A DNA stretch of 64,000 nucleotides from Bifidobacterium apri (GTDB lineage: Bacteria; Actinomycetota; Actinomycetes; Actinomycetales; Bifidobacteriaceae): contig NZ_WBSO01000002.1 in the NCBI RefSeq assembly GCF_009299485.1, positions 62,001-126,000 of the forward strand. Reading direction: 5' to 3'. The position numbers and the translations under genes were made by a program. The notes under the pieces are model-generated. The model searched no databases, was not told the DNA's origin, and was given only the letters and a program-made list of their open reading frames with translations. This document shows, piece after piece, positions 19,545 through 28,391 of the stretch (its first letter is position 1; each line of letters starts with the position of its first letter).

Positions 19545-20744
19545 TCACTGCTTGAAATTCTCAAACAGCTGCGTGTAATTGTCGTTGATGGCATTCGAGC
19601 AGGCTTGCTCCGTCACCGCATGTTTGAGCTCTTCCGCGCTCGGCACAATCGTGTTGGACGACCGCATCTCGCTCGGCAGCAACGCATTGCCGCCCTTGAG
19701 CACAGACCCCGCGCCGGCGGACTCGTCAATCGCCTCCTTGTTTTTCGGATCCAACATGTAGTTGATGAAGGTCTTGGCCTGATCGATATTCTGCGCGCCT
19801 GCCGCAATCGCCATATTGTCCACGAACTGGGTGGTGCCGTCGGACGGGTAGATGAACTCGAGATCCTTGTTCGACTGCTGCGCCTGATACGCGTCATAGC
19901 TCCAGATCATGCCGACCACCTGTTCGCCGGAAGCCAGGCGATCCGCCACGCCTTCGGAACTGACGACCCCGACCTTCGACCGGTAGGACTGCAACAGGTC
20001 GTTCGCATGCTGATAGGCGTGCGCATTCGTGGTGCACTGATCGGAACCGACCGCGCGCAACGCGGCGTTCGTCACTTCGATGGAATCGTTCAGCAGCTGC
20101 GATTTGCCGTATTTCGACGACAACGCAAAGAACTCTTTCCAACTGGTGGGAATCGCCGACTTCGGGATTTTCGCGGTATTGACCATGAATCCCGTGTATC
20201 CCACCACGTAGGGCGCTGAATACTCAAGTTTGGGATCGTAATACGGGCTGGAGAATTCCTTCGAAATATTCTTGCCGTTGGGCAGTTTGGACACATCGAA
20301 CTTGACGAGCATATGCTCTTTGATCAGTTGGTAGACCATGTAGTCGCTCGGCATGACGATGTCATAGCCCGATCCGCCGGTCGACTGCAGCTTGGCCTCA
20401 AGCGCCTCGTTGCTTTCAAACGTGTCAACGGTAAGCGAGATCCCCGTGTCTTGTTCGAATTTCTTGATCACCTCATCCGGCATGTATCCGGCCCACGTGT
20501 AGATATGCAGCTGTCCGCCATGCGCCTCGTGGTACGCACCGTTGGCGATGACATCAGTCGTACGCGCGGAATCCGAGATACCCCCTGAGCAGGCGGCGGT
20601 GGCAAGCAGGCTTGCCGCAGCAAGAACCATGCAAGCCGTGCGGCGAAGCATGGCGACGCACCGCGCGCGCCCGCTTCGGACGGATTGGCGTGAGCGTGAC
20701 GAAACGGAGGCAACAGATGGTGTAAAGGCTGGTGACGTGTTCAT
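19545..20744 (-). CDS. potD: Polyamine ABC transporter substrate-binding lipoprotein
   Basis: This is a PotD/PotF-type periplasmic-binding-fold protein anchored as a lipoprotein. The signal region (ALRRT-like basic stretch, MVLAAASLLATAAC) ends in a lipobox cysteine at about residue 52. The mature part begins with LHIYTWAGYMPDEVIKKFE, the hallmark of spermidine/putrescine binders, with SDYMVYQLI and a Trp-rich ligand cleft (MIWSYDAY). The N-terminus before the signal is long. ATG 20744 is chosen over the adjacent ATG 20747 because it sits 6 bases from AAAGGAG. It is the last gene of potA-potB-potC-potD, 57 bases after potC. The exact ligand cannot be read from the sequence. Confidence 0.92.
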   Translation of the reverse strand: MNTSPAFTPSVASVSSRSRQSVRSGRARCVAMLRRTACMVLAAASLLATAACSGGISDSARTTDVIANGAYHEAHGGQLHIYTWAGYMPDEVIKKFEQDTGISLTVDTFESNEALEAKLQSTGGSGYDIVMPSDYMVYQLIKEHMLVKFDVSKLPNGKNISKEFSSPYYDPKLEYSAPYVVGYTGFMVNTAKIPKSAIPTSWKEFFALSSKYGKSQLLNDSIEVTNAALRAVGSDQCTTNAHAYQHANDLLQSYRSKVGVVSSEGVADRLASGEQVVGMIWSYDAYQAQQSNKDLEFIYPSDGTTQFVDNMAIAAGAQNIDQAKTFINYMLDPKNKEAIDESAGAGSVLKGGNALLPSEMRSSNTIVPSAEELKHAVTEQACSNAINDNYTQLFENFKQ

Positions 20745-20801
20745 CATCGGCTCCTTTCTTCGATATGACGGCACATGCGCCGACGTACGTGCGAGTGTCG
20801 G

Positions 20802-21827
20802 TCAGTCGTCCTTGCGGTTGGTCAGGACCGAGGAGATGACGGTCACGATGACGGCGAGCAGAAGCAGCAGCGTGGCGACAACGTTGATGCTCGGATTCAC
20901 CCCCTTGCGAATCAGGGAGAAGATGTAAATCGGCAATGTCGTCGTTCCGGCTGAGGTGAGGAAGTTCGAAATCATGAAATCATCCATCGAAATCACGAAC
21001 GCCATCAGCGCACCGGAGACAATGGCCGGCGCCAACAGCGGCAAAGTGACGCGACGGACTGTGGTGATCGGCGACGCGCCGAGATCCACTGCAGCCTCGA
21101 AACACGAAGTGTCAATGGTTTGCAGCCTCGCACGCAACGGCATGACGACAAACGGGATGCAGAAGGTGGTGTGAGCCAGAATCAACGGGAGCATGCCGGG
21201 CTTGAGACCGATCATTCGAATGAACCCCATGGTCGCGACGCCAAGCACGACTTCCGGAATGATCAGCGACGCATTGATCAGCCATCCGGCGAGCGCCGAA
21301 CCCGCCCGCGACATCTGGCCGGCGGCAAGAATGAACAGCACGCCGATGACCGTGGACAGCACCATCGCGATGACGGCGACCTCAAGCGATGTCAGAGTCG
21401 CCGAGATGATAGCCGGATCATGGAATACCGTCCCATACCAGGAGAAGGAGAATCCTTTCCACAACAAGGCTTGGCGGCCGCCGTTGAACGAGAAGATCAC
21501 CACCATCAGCATCGGCAGGTACAGGAACAGGATGACGAGCACGCTGATGAACGCGACCCCCGGGAAGGTTTTCAGCCGGTTGCGTCCGGAACGCCGTGTA
21601 CTCAGCGCCCGGTCAGGCTGCTTGTCCTCCAGCCATTGCGGCATCTGCGCAGACGCGTGCTCGCCACGTTCGTCGATGTTGCGTTCCACGATGGCGCCGA
21701 ATTCCGCCGCCGTGCCGTACTCCATATGAAGCACCGGCACTGTTTCGCCATTCTCGGCGACACCTGCGTTCAGCGCGGCATTCGCCTCGGAATCGGGACG
21801 CTTGTTGAGCTTGTTGTTGTCACTCAT
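20802..21827 (-). CDS. potC: Polyamine ABC transporter permease (PotC type)
   Basis: This 341-residue inner-membrane permease has six hydrophobic segments and the EAA loop EAAVDLGASPITTVRRVTLP that docks the ATPase. About 100 extra residues, charged and without motifs, precede the first helix, longer than in classical PotC. Start ATG 21827 has GAGGTGAG upstream; an earlier in-frame start would overlap potB. C-terminal VISSVLTNRKDD ends normally. Confidence 0.92.
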   Translation of the reverse strand: MSDNNKLNKRPDSEANAALNAGVAENGETVPVLHMEYGTAAEFGAIVERNIDERGEHASAQMPQWLEDKQPDRALSTRRSGRNRLKTFPGVAFISVLVILFLYLPMLMVVIFSFNGGRQALLWKGFSFSWYGTVFHDPAIISATLTSLEVAVIAMVLSTVIGVLFILAAGQMSRAGSALAGWLINASLIIPEVVLGVATMGFIRMIGLKPGMLPLILAHTTFCIPFVVMPLRARLQTIDTSCFEAAVDLGASPITTVRRVTLPLLAPAIVSGALMAFVISMDDFMISNFLTSAGTTTLPIYIFSLIRKGVNPSINVVATLLLLLAVIVTVISSVLTNRKDD

Positions 21828-21847
21828 TGCACTCACCTCGTTCTGTC

Positions 21848-22849
21848 TCATACCGCCATGCCGGCATCCCTGGCCGCTTTGCCGCCGCCGATGCTCGCCG
21901 CCACGCCGCATAGCAGCGTAATCAGCAGAATCACCGTGGACAATGCCGCGCCGAACGGCCAGTTGCGCGCTTCAGAAAACTGAGATGCGATCAGATTGCC
22001 GACCATGAGGACACGGCCGCCGCCCAAGAGAACGGGTTGTACGTACGATCCGAAGGCCGGGATGAAGCATAGTGCGACTGCCGAGGTGACGCCCGGCTTC
22101 GCGGCGCGCAGGATGATCCGTCGCATCACGGTGAGTTTGCGGGCGCCCAGATCGTATGCCGCTTCGACCAGACGAAAATCGAATCCGGACAGCGCCGAAT
22201 ACATCGGCATGATTGCGAACGGCAGGAACGTGAAAATCAAGCCGATCAACGACGCGCCGGACGTATACAGCAACTGTTTGCTGCCCGCGCCAATGAATTT
22301 GAGGAACCCGTTGATCGGTCCGTTCTCGTTGAGGATCAGCATCCATGCGTAGGTGCGGACGATGAGATTCGTCCAGAACGGGATGTTGATCAGCAGGACC
22401 AGCAGCCGCTGGGTCGAGGGCTTGCGCAGCGACATCCACAAGGCGATGAAGAAGGACAAGACAATGCAGATGAACGTGGTGACGAGCGCCTGCCACAGCG
22501 ATGTGCCGAACACCTTGAGATACCGCGGATCGAAGGAGGTGCGTCCCAGGAAGTCTGTGGTGAACAGCAGTTTCTTGTAGGCGTTCGTGGAGAACTTGTA
22601 GACGACGCCGCCGCCGACGTCCGGCTGGCTCATGAAGGAGAACGCGACAATCACACAAATCGGGCCGAGCGTGAACAGCAGACCGACGATGATGGCGGGA
22701 ATCGCATACCAGTGCGACAGCATACCCGGCTTGATGCCGCCGGATGCGGAAAACAGCGTGCGACGACGATGCGGACGTGCAACCTCGCCGCGCTGCGCCT
22801 CGCCGATGGGAGGCTTCTGACCGTCCAAGGTGGAAGACTGCTCACTCAT
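21848..22849 (-). CDS. potB: Polyamine ABC transporter permease (PotB type)
   Basis: The 333-residue permease has six predicted helices and an EAA loop (VEAAYDLGARKLTVMRRIIL). The segment FWTNLIVRTYAWMLIL is typical of PotB. It would form the heterodimeric channel with PotC. The start overlaps the potA stop (ATGA), and potC begins 21 bases after its stop, so the genes are one operon. Confidence 0.93.
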   Translation of the reverse strand: MSEQSSTLDGQKPPIGEAQRGEVARPHRRRTLFSASGGIKPGMLSHWYAIPAIIVGLLFTLGPICVIVAFSFMSQPDVGGGVVYKFSTNAYKKLLFTTDFLGRTSFDPRYLKVFGTSLWQALVTTFICIVLSFFIALWMSLRKPSTQRLLVLLINIPFWTNLIVRTYAWMLILNENGPINGFLKFIGAGSKQLLYTSGASLIGLIFTFLPFAIMPMYSALSGFDFRLVEAAYDLGARKLTVMRRIILRAAKPGVTSAVALCFIPAFGSYVQPVLLGGGRVLMVGNLIASQFSEARNWPFGAALSTVILLITLLCGVAASIGGGKAARDAGMAV

Positions 22850-24030
22850 CGTTCCACCACCCTCATATGGTCGGGGCTGACGGTCACGCTCACGGTGGCG
22901 CCGACCGTAAGCAATGCGGCGTCAAACGGCGGGTTGACCCGAATCTGCACAGGCGTGCCGTCGGCGAGGCGGACATGGCAGCGAATGTCAGAACCCATAT
23001 AGGTGACGGTTTCCACGCTCGCCTGCAAGCCGCCTTCGTCCGCCGCGCCAAGCGTGATGCGTTCAGGCCGGACCGCGGCGCTCACCGCCGCCCCCTTGCC
23101 GTACTTGCTCAAGTCTTGCGCCACCGGGAGGATCTTGCCTTCGACCTCGACCGATCCGGCGTCATGCACAGCAGCGTCAAGGAAGTTGATATCGCCGATG
23201 AAGTCGGCGACGAAACGGTTAGCGGGCTTGTCGTAGATTTCTTCCGGAGTGCCGACCTGCTCAGGCTTGCCCTTGGAGAACACGGCGATATGGTCGGCCA
23301 TCGACAATGCTTCTTCTTGGTCGTGCGTGACGAAAATGAACATGATGCCGGTTTCGCGCTGCAGACGCTTCAACTCGACCTGCATCTGGCGGCGCAGCTT
23401 GAAATCAAGAGCGGAGAGTGATTCATCGAGCAGCAGGACTTTCGGACTTTTCGCAAGCGACCGGGCAAGCGCGACGCGCTGCTGCTGACCGCCGGACAAC
23501 TGGCTGGGCAACCGCTTGCCGATGTCGCTGAGATGCACCAAGTCAAGCATCTCCTGCGTCTTGCGTTTGATATAATCTTTCGGCTTCTTTTCCATCTCCA
23601 AGCCGAATGCGATATTCTGCTCCACCGTCATATTGGGGAAAAGCGCGTAACTTTGGAATACGGTGTTGACCGGGCGTTCGTACGGCGGCATCTCGTCGAT
23701 GCGCTGGTCGCCCAGATAGATCTCCCCGGCATCCAGTGTTTCCAGTCCGCCGATGGAGCGCAGCAGCGTTGTTTTGCCGCAGCCGGAGGGACCGAGCAGC
23801 ACGAAGAACTCGCCGGCTTCGATATTGAGGCTCACGTCGTCGATGGCGTGTACCAGGTTGCCTTCCGCGGATCGGAAGGTCTTGCGGGCACGGTTGATGG
23901 TCAGGCCGCTTTCTCTCAGTTCCACGCCCTTGTTGCGGCCGATGCGGACGCCGGTATCATCCGGCCGATGCGATTGGGCCGCAGATGATGACGGGGCCGC
24001 ATCCTTGACAGGTGATTGAGTCATGGTCAT
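22846..24030 (-). CDS. potA: Polyamine ABC transporter ATPase
   Basis: This 394-residue importer ATPase has Walker A GPSGCGKTT, the Q loop FQSYALFPNMTV, signature LSGGQQQRVALARSL, Walker B VLLLDESLSALD and switch His in FVTHDQEEAL, followed by a C-terminal TOBE-type regulatory domain. Asp-Glu-Ser instead of Asp-Glu-Pro after Walker B is unremarkable for the family. About 50 charged residues precede the ATPase fold. ATG 24030 follows AAGGAGGAGCG. It heads potABCD and faces the AsnC-type regulator across a 230-base divergent promoter. Confidence 0.95.
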   Translation of the reverse strand: MTMTQSPVKDAAPSSSAAQSHRPDDTGVRIGRNKGVELRESGLTINRARKTFRSAEGNLVHAIDDVSLNIEAGEFFVLLGPSGCGKTTLLRSIGGLETLDAGEIYLGDQRIDEMPPYERPVNTVFQSYALFPNMTVEQNIAFGLEMEKKPKDYIKRKTQEMLDLVHLSDIGKRLPSQLSGGQQQRVALARSLAKSPKVLLLDESLSALDFKLRRQMQVELKRLQRETGIMFIFVTHDQEEALSMADHIAVFSKGKPEQVGTPEEIYDKPANRFVADFIGDINFLDAAVHDAGSVEVEGKILPVAQDLSKYGKGAAVSAAVRPERITLGAADEGGLQASVETVTYMGSDIRCHVRLADGTPVQIRVNPPFDAALLTVGATVSVTVSPDHMRVVER

Positions 24031-24142
24031 CGCTCCTCCTTGGTCATTCGTCCGGTCGTCCTGCGTCGTAATCCCGCGGGACGCGTCACGTTCATGCGTG
24101 ACTTGCGAGAACTTCGAGTTCGATAGCATGCATGCCGTGCCT

Positions 24143-24220
24143 CTGCCGTTTTCGTTGTGATTCATCAAAGGTGCCGATGATTTCAGTTGCGTAAACGCAA
24201 TATTGCGACTAAAAAAGCGG
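24143..24220. promoter_or_regulatory. Operator-like boxes in the potA/lrp divergent promoter
   Basis: CTGCCGTTTTCGTTGT (24143-24158) matches the ATGCGTTTTTCGTTGC box at 12 of 16, in the same orientation relative to potA. At +62 bp, two 31-bp steps, the inverted copy GCGACTAAAAAAGCGG (24205-24220) matches the reverse box at 12 of 16 and faces the regulator gene. Between them is the palindrome TTGCGTAAACGCAA (24187-24200). Co-regulation and autoregulation are inferred. Confidence 0.5.
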
Positions 24221-24260
24221 CGTAACGCGAAATTTTCCCCACGGTCTCGCATCGTGAACA

Positions 24261-24821
24261 ATGACCTGCTGTGATGGTCGCATGAGAGTTCAACATGACA
24301 TACGCGAGCCGTTTGCCGCGGGAGTATCCGAACCATCGAGCGGTGACGTCGCCGGCGCCGAGCAGCGCAGGACACCGTCGCTGCTTGACGACACCAACAA
24401 GGCGATCATCCGCGAGTTGCAGAAGAACGGACGCAAGCCATACGGGGCGATCGGCAAAGTCGTCGGCCTGTCAGAAGCGGCAGTACGCGGCCGTGTCCAG
24501 CGACTGGTCGAAGCAGGGATCATCCAGATTGTGGCCGTCACCGACCCGATCCAACTGGGGTATCGCAGGCAAGCCTTGATCGGCGTCAACACAAGCGGAG
24601 ATTTGGATGCCATCGCCGACCGGCTGCGCGAAACCGACGGCATCGATTACATTGTGGCGGCCGCCGGGCGTTTCGATATGCTGCTGGAAGTCTTCACCGC
24701 CGATGACGATGATCTGCTCGACCTGGTGATGCGCATCCGCCGGATTCCGGGCGTCGATCATACTGAAGTGTTCACGTATCTGCGGCTCATCGAGCAGCGC
24801 TACGACTACGGCGTACGGTAA
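24261..24821 (+). CDS. AsnC/Lrp-family transcriptional regulator
   Basis: The protein has 186 residues. After a tail of about 40 residues comes a winged helix-turn-helix (LLDDTNKAIIRELQKNGRKP; GLSEAAVRGRVQRLVEAGII, about 41-88), then the RAM ligand-binding domain with GRFDMLLEVF. Such proteins form octamers that wrap DNA and respond to amino acids or related small molecules. It is divergent from potABCD and between the aminotransferase and dehydrogenase genes, so it probably controls the locus. The start could instead be ATG 24282; the N-terminal tail would then be shorter. Neither start has a strong ribosome site. Confidence 0.9.
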   Translation: MTCCDGRMRVQHDIREPFAAGVSEPSSGDVAGAEQRRTPSLLDDTNKAIIRELQKNGRKPYGAIGKVVGLSEAAVRGRVQRLVEAGIIQIVAVTDPIQLGYRRQALIGVNTSGDLDAIADRLRETDGIDYIVAAAGRFDMLLEVFTADDDDLLDLVMRIRRIPGVDHTEVFTYLRLIEQRYDYGVR

Positions 24822-25405
24822 TCACGCAGCCGGTACACCGCGCGGCGATTGCACACGACGAGCGGGCGGGACGCACAGAAGCACACAAGCGCGTGGGCGC
24901 GATCACGGGGACGCTCACGTCCACGCGCAGGAAGCGGAATGTGCCCCGGGCGCACAGCGCAGGAACGACTGCTGGAGGTCGAACCGGCGACACGCGTCGG
25001 CGCGCCCCGGGCGCACAGCGCAGGAACCGCGCGATATCGGCCTTTCTCGGGGTTCGCGTATCCATACCCGCGCAGAACATGCCCGAAGACGCCCCAATCG
25101 GCACAACTTGACGACGTTGCCCGCATTTCCGCCGATTCATGCGCAGCCTGGGCCTCGGGGACTCGGAGTTATCCACGCATCCGACAGACACCGAGAAGAG
25201 CCGCACGCCTCAGCGTCCAGCATATGAGACACACAATCATATCGTGGAATATTGCCGGATATTGCCCGCCGATTCCATTGTGACGAAGCGGTCGGAAACC
25301 GATGGGCGGAATACCCCGGAACCGTGGGAACAATGGCGTTTGCCGACGCCGATAGGCATGACAGCGAACCAGACCGCTGATACGCAAACGCGCCAGCACG
25401 CAAGC
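24822..25405. other. Intergenic stretch without a recognised gene
   Basis: About 580 GC-rich bases with overlapping frames on both strands, none with known motifs. They hold a 24-bp direct repeat (GCCCCGGGCGCACAGCGCAG then GAAC) at 24943-24966 and 25004-25027, 61 bp apart. Probably decayed or non-coding DNA. Confidence 0.6.
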
Positions 25406-25435
25406 GGCCGGCCGCCAGTGGTACGGCGACCGGCC
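25406..25435 (-). terminator. Hairpin after the aldehyde dehydrogenase
   Basis: GGCCGGCCGCC (25406-25416) pairs with GGCGACCGGCC (25425-25435), 11 bp with one wobble, 30 bases past the stop. No T run, so an intrinsic terminator is possible but not certain. Confidence 0.5.
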
Positions 25436-25465
25436 ATCATGCTGATTTATCGAACTGCGTCCGGC

Positions 25466-26812
25466 TCAGCGCGCGGCTTCCGTAATCAGCTTGTAGTTCG
25501 CGAACTCGCGGATGCCGAGCGGGCCCATTTCGCGGCCGAACCCGGAGTTCTTCACGCCGCCGAACGGCAGTTCCGCCGAATCTGCGCCGGATTCGTTGAT
25601 ATAGGTCATGCCGGATTCCAGACGGTCCGCAAACCGCAGCCCCTGCTCACTATCGGTGGTGAACACGTAGGAGCCGAGACCATACGGCGAGTCGTTGGCG
25701 ACCGCAATGGCCTCATCCTCGCTCGACACGCGGTAGAACTGGGCGACCGGGCCGAAGAATTCCGTATGGCGTGCGGCCGAGCCTTCGGGAATATCGGTCA
25801 GAATGGTCGCCGGGTAGAAGGCCCCGTCATGTTCGGCGCCGCCCAACACCACCGTCGCCCCGTCATCGATCGCGGCTTGCACTTGGGCTGCCAGGCCGTC
25901 GGCGGCTGACGCAGAGCACAGGGGCGCGAGTTTGCGTTCCTTGGACACCGCGATGAACCGCTTCAAGAACTCGTCGTACAGCGAATCGATAATGATGAAT
26001 CGTTTGGCGCCGTTGCAGATCTGACCGCTGTTCTCATACCGGGCGTTCGCGCCGGCCTCAACCGCCGCATCCAAATCGTCAGTGCTCATGACAATGAACG
26101 CGTCATTGCCGCCCAACTCACACACGACCTTCTTCAACGCGGCACCGGCCTCTTGGGCGATCGCCTTGCCGGCACGTTCGGAGCCGGTCAGGGACACACC
26201 GCGGACGCGCGGATCGGCGATGACCTTGGCGATCTGCTCGTTGGTGGCGTACATGTTGACGAACGCGCCCTTCGGGAAGCCCGCCTCGAGGAAAATCCGC
26301 TCCATCGCAGCCGACGACTTGGGGCACAGGGACGCGTGCTTGAGCATGATGGTGTTGCCAAGCATCAGATTCGGGCCGGCGAACCGGGCGACCTGATAAT
26401 ACGGGTAGTTCCACGGCATGACGCCGACCAGCGGGCCGATCGGCAGATGCCGGATGAACGCCGTGCCCGCCGCAGCGCGGTCAATCGGCTCGTCGGCAAG
26501 GAATTCGGCGGCATGATCGGCATAGTATTCGAGGATCTCCGCCGAGAATTCGACTTCGACAAGCGCCTCATCCATCAATTTGCCCATCTCATGGTTGATG
26601 ATGGTGGCGAGCTCCTGCTGCTGGTCGCGGTACGCCGCCACCGCCTTGCGCATCAACGCCGCACGCTGCTCGATAGTCGTGGTCCTTCCCCACGTGCGAT
26701 AGGCTTCGTCGGCGGCATCCACCGCCGCGGCGACCTGCTCGTCGGTGAAGGTTTCAAAACTTTCCTCGACCTGCCCGGTCGCCGGATTGGTCACTGCATA
26801 TCTGCTCATCAT
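25466..26812 (-). CDS. NAD(P)-dependent semialdehyde dehydrogenase, YneI/Sad-like
   Basis: This 448-residue aldehyde dehydrogenase has all key parts: MPWNYP (oxyanion Asn about 135), LTGSERAG, the general-base Glu in CELGGND (about 232), the nucleophile in NSGQICNGAKRF (about Cys266), EFFGPVA and FGGVKNSGFGRE. The short length and these variants match E. coli YneI (Sad), which oxidises succinate semialdehyde in GABA and putrescine breakdown. With the aminotransferase it could convert an amine to an acid in two steps. ATG 26812 (or 26809) follows AAAGGCG. Three phased operator boxes lie upstream. Confidence 0.9.
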   Translation of the reverse strand: MMSRYAVTNPATGQVEESFETFTDEQVAAAVDAADEAYRTWGRTTTIEQRAALMRKAVAAYRDQQQELATIINHEMGKLMDEALVEVEFSAEILEYYADHAAEFLADEPIDRAAAGTAFIRHLPIGPLVGVMPWNYPYYQVARFAGPNLMLGNTIMLKHASLCPKSSAAMERIFLEAGFPKGAFVNMYATNEQIAKVIADPRVRGVSLTGSERAGKAIAQEAGAALKKVVCELGGNDAFIVMSTDDLDAAVEAGANARYENSGQICNGAKRFIIIDSLYDEFLKRFIAVSKERKLAPLCSASAADGLAAQVQAAIDDGATVVLGGAEHDGAFYPATILTDIPEGSAARHTEFFGPVAQFYRVSSEDEAIAVANDSPYGLGSYVFTTDSEQGLRFADRLESGMTYINESGADSAELPFGGVKNSGFGREMGPLGIREFANYKLITEAAR

Positions 26813-26864
26813 GTCGCCTTTCGTCGTCATAACTCACGCAATACGCACCCCGACAGGCAATCCC

Positions 26865-26942
26865 ATGCGTTTTTCGTTGCACGGGCGCCTTTGGGATGCG
26901 TTTTTCTTCGCGTTTGGCGGCATGGTATGCGCTTTTCGTATC
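26865..26942 (-). promoter_or_regulatory. Three operator boxes at 31-bp spacing
   Basis: ATGCGTTTTTCGTTGC (26865), ATGCGTTTTTCTTCGC (26896) and ATGCGCTTTTCGTATC (26927) are three close copies, each starting exactly 31 bp after the last, upstream of the dehydrogenase. Farther up is TTGCGAAATGCAA (about 26961). This is the best-conserved array in the locus. Binding by the AsnC-type regulator at 24261 is inferred. Confidence 0.75.
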
Positions 26943-27134
26943 ATCGGCGTTACCGCGACATTGCGAAATGCAAATCAGCGGGCTGAATGACACGATTCCG
27001 AGCATGATGTCATACCCGCGCTCCCGAAGCGCGTCTGGCAGAAACGGTCAAGGTGTGGCGGGCGCAACGCTCCCACGCCCGACCGCATGAAACCGCTCGA
27101 ACCGGCAATGCGCCGATTACGGCGGATTCATCGT

Positions 27135-28343
27135 TCACAACCTGCCGTCGAAATCAGCGATCGCTTCGCGCTCCATGGCGACGAACTTTCGCACGCATGA
27201 TGCAATCGAATACTCCTCACGCGTGTGCTCAGCATATATGGCTCCCCAACGGCTCAACTCGTCCGGATGGTCAATCCACCAATCGATACGCTGGGCGAGC
27301 ATGGCCGGGTCTTGGGCCTCGAACAGCGAATGGTCATTGAGCGCGAACTGTCCGGCGGCGCTCTGCGCGGACCTCGCAATCACCGGAACCAAGCCGGACG
27401 CCATACCCTCAAGCACGCTCAACGATTCAATATCCACGATAGAGGGGTGGACCAGCAGATCGCATGAACGCAGCAGCTGAGGCATCTGCGCGTTGTCATG
27501 GAAGCCAATCGACCAACGGCCCGGCAGCAACTTCCCTGCCATCCGCCGCAACTCATGCTGCAACGGCCCGGTACCGCAGATCACCAACTCGATATCCTCG
27601 GCATGCCGGCTCAACGCAACCGCCCGGATCAGCGTCACGTGGTCCTTCTCACTCGCCAAGCGCCCCGAAGCGACGATCCGGAACGGCCTGGGAACAGGTG
27701 AGCCGGGTTCACGTTGCCGTTTGGCGGTGAACCGCGGCGCATAGCCGTTGGAGATCACATGCAACCGCTGGCGGTAGCCGTGCGCACGCAACTGCGCGGC
27801 AATCATATGCGAGGGTGTGTGGATATGCCGGATATGCCGGTACAACATGCGGTCGAACAGCCAGTAGATGAACGCCGAGGCACCGGGAATATACCGCAAC
27901 GGCCCCGCCGAATACAGGACGTTCTCCGGCTGCAGGTGGAATCCGGCCGTGGCGGGGATGCCCATCTCATGCGCAGTACGCACCGCCACGCGGCCGTATT
28001 TGAACGGCAAATACACGTGGACCACATCAGCACCCGCAAACGCCTTGCGGAACATCGACCGATCCGGCTGCGCGAACTGCATCTGCTGCTTCGCGGCGAT
28101 CCAGGAGACCAGCGGGACATGATGCACGCGAATCGGATACTCAGGCGAACCGATACCGACCAAACGGACCGTATGCCCTTGCCGGCGCAGCTCCTTCGCA
28201 TACTGCAGCGCCGAATTCGACGTGCCGTTGCCCTCATTGCCCGCGGTGTCGACCACCAGCGCGATGACCAGCGGGCGACCGGCATCAGCAATGTTGCCGG
28301 CCGCCACAGACCCCTGATTCGATCCCTGATTCTTCATGCCCAT
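27135..28343 (-). CDS. GT4-family glycosyltransferase
   Basis: The roughly 402-residue protein has the two Rossmann halves of GT-B enzymes: an N-terminal acceptor domain (LVVDTAGNEGNGTSN, ADVVHVYLPFKYGR) and a C-terminal donor domain (GRLASEKDHVTLIRAV, LLVHPSIVDIESLSVLEGMA) with the paired glutamates of the GT4 sugar-nucleotide site. It has no membrane segments. Close relatives add glucose or mannose to diacylglycerol or to cell-wall glycans; a glycolipid synthase for the envelope is plausible, but the donor and acceptor cannot be read. Start is uncertain (ATG 28343 or 28337, no strong ribosome site). It follows purT on the same strand after 48 bases. Confidence 0.82.
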   Translation of the reverse strand: MGMKNQGSNQGSVAAGNIADAGRPLVIALVVDTAGNEGNGTSNSALQYAKELRRQGHTVRLVGIGSPEYPIRVHHVPLVSWIAAKQQMQFAQPDRSMFRKAFAGADVVHVYLPFKYGRVAVRTAHEMGIPATAGFHLQPENVLYSAGPLRYIPGASAFIYWLFDRMLYRHIRHIHTPSHMIAAQLRAHGYRQRLHVISNGYAPRFTAKRQREPGSPVPRPFRIVASGRLASEKDHVTLIRAVALSRHAEDIELVICGTGPLQHELRRMAGKLLPGRWSIGFHDNAQMPQLLRSCDLLVHPSIVDIESLSVLEGMASGLVPVIARSAQSAAGQFALNDHSLFEAQDPAMLAQRIDWWIDHPDELSRWGAIYAEHTREEYSIASCVRKFVAMEREAIADFDGRL

Positions 28344-28391
28344 ACCGGTATCGTAAGCCCGAAGCCCCACGAATTCCGGATGCCGCGCCGA

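Noticed and set aside
24787-25283. Overlapping frames after the AsnC-type regulator
   Set aside because: Several frames on both strands over the same bases, Arg/Cys-rich, with no start signals.
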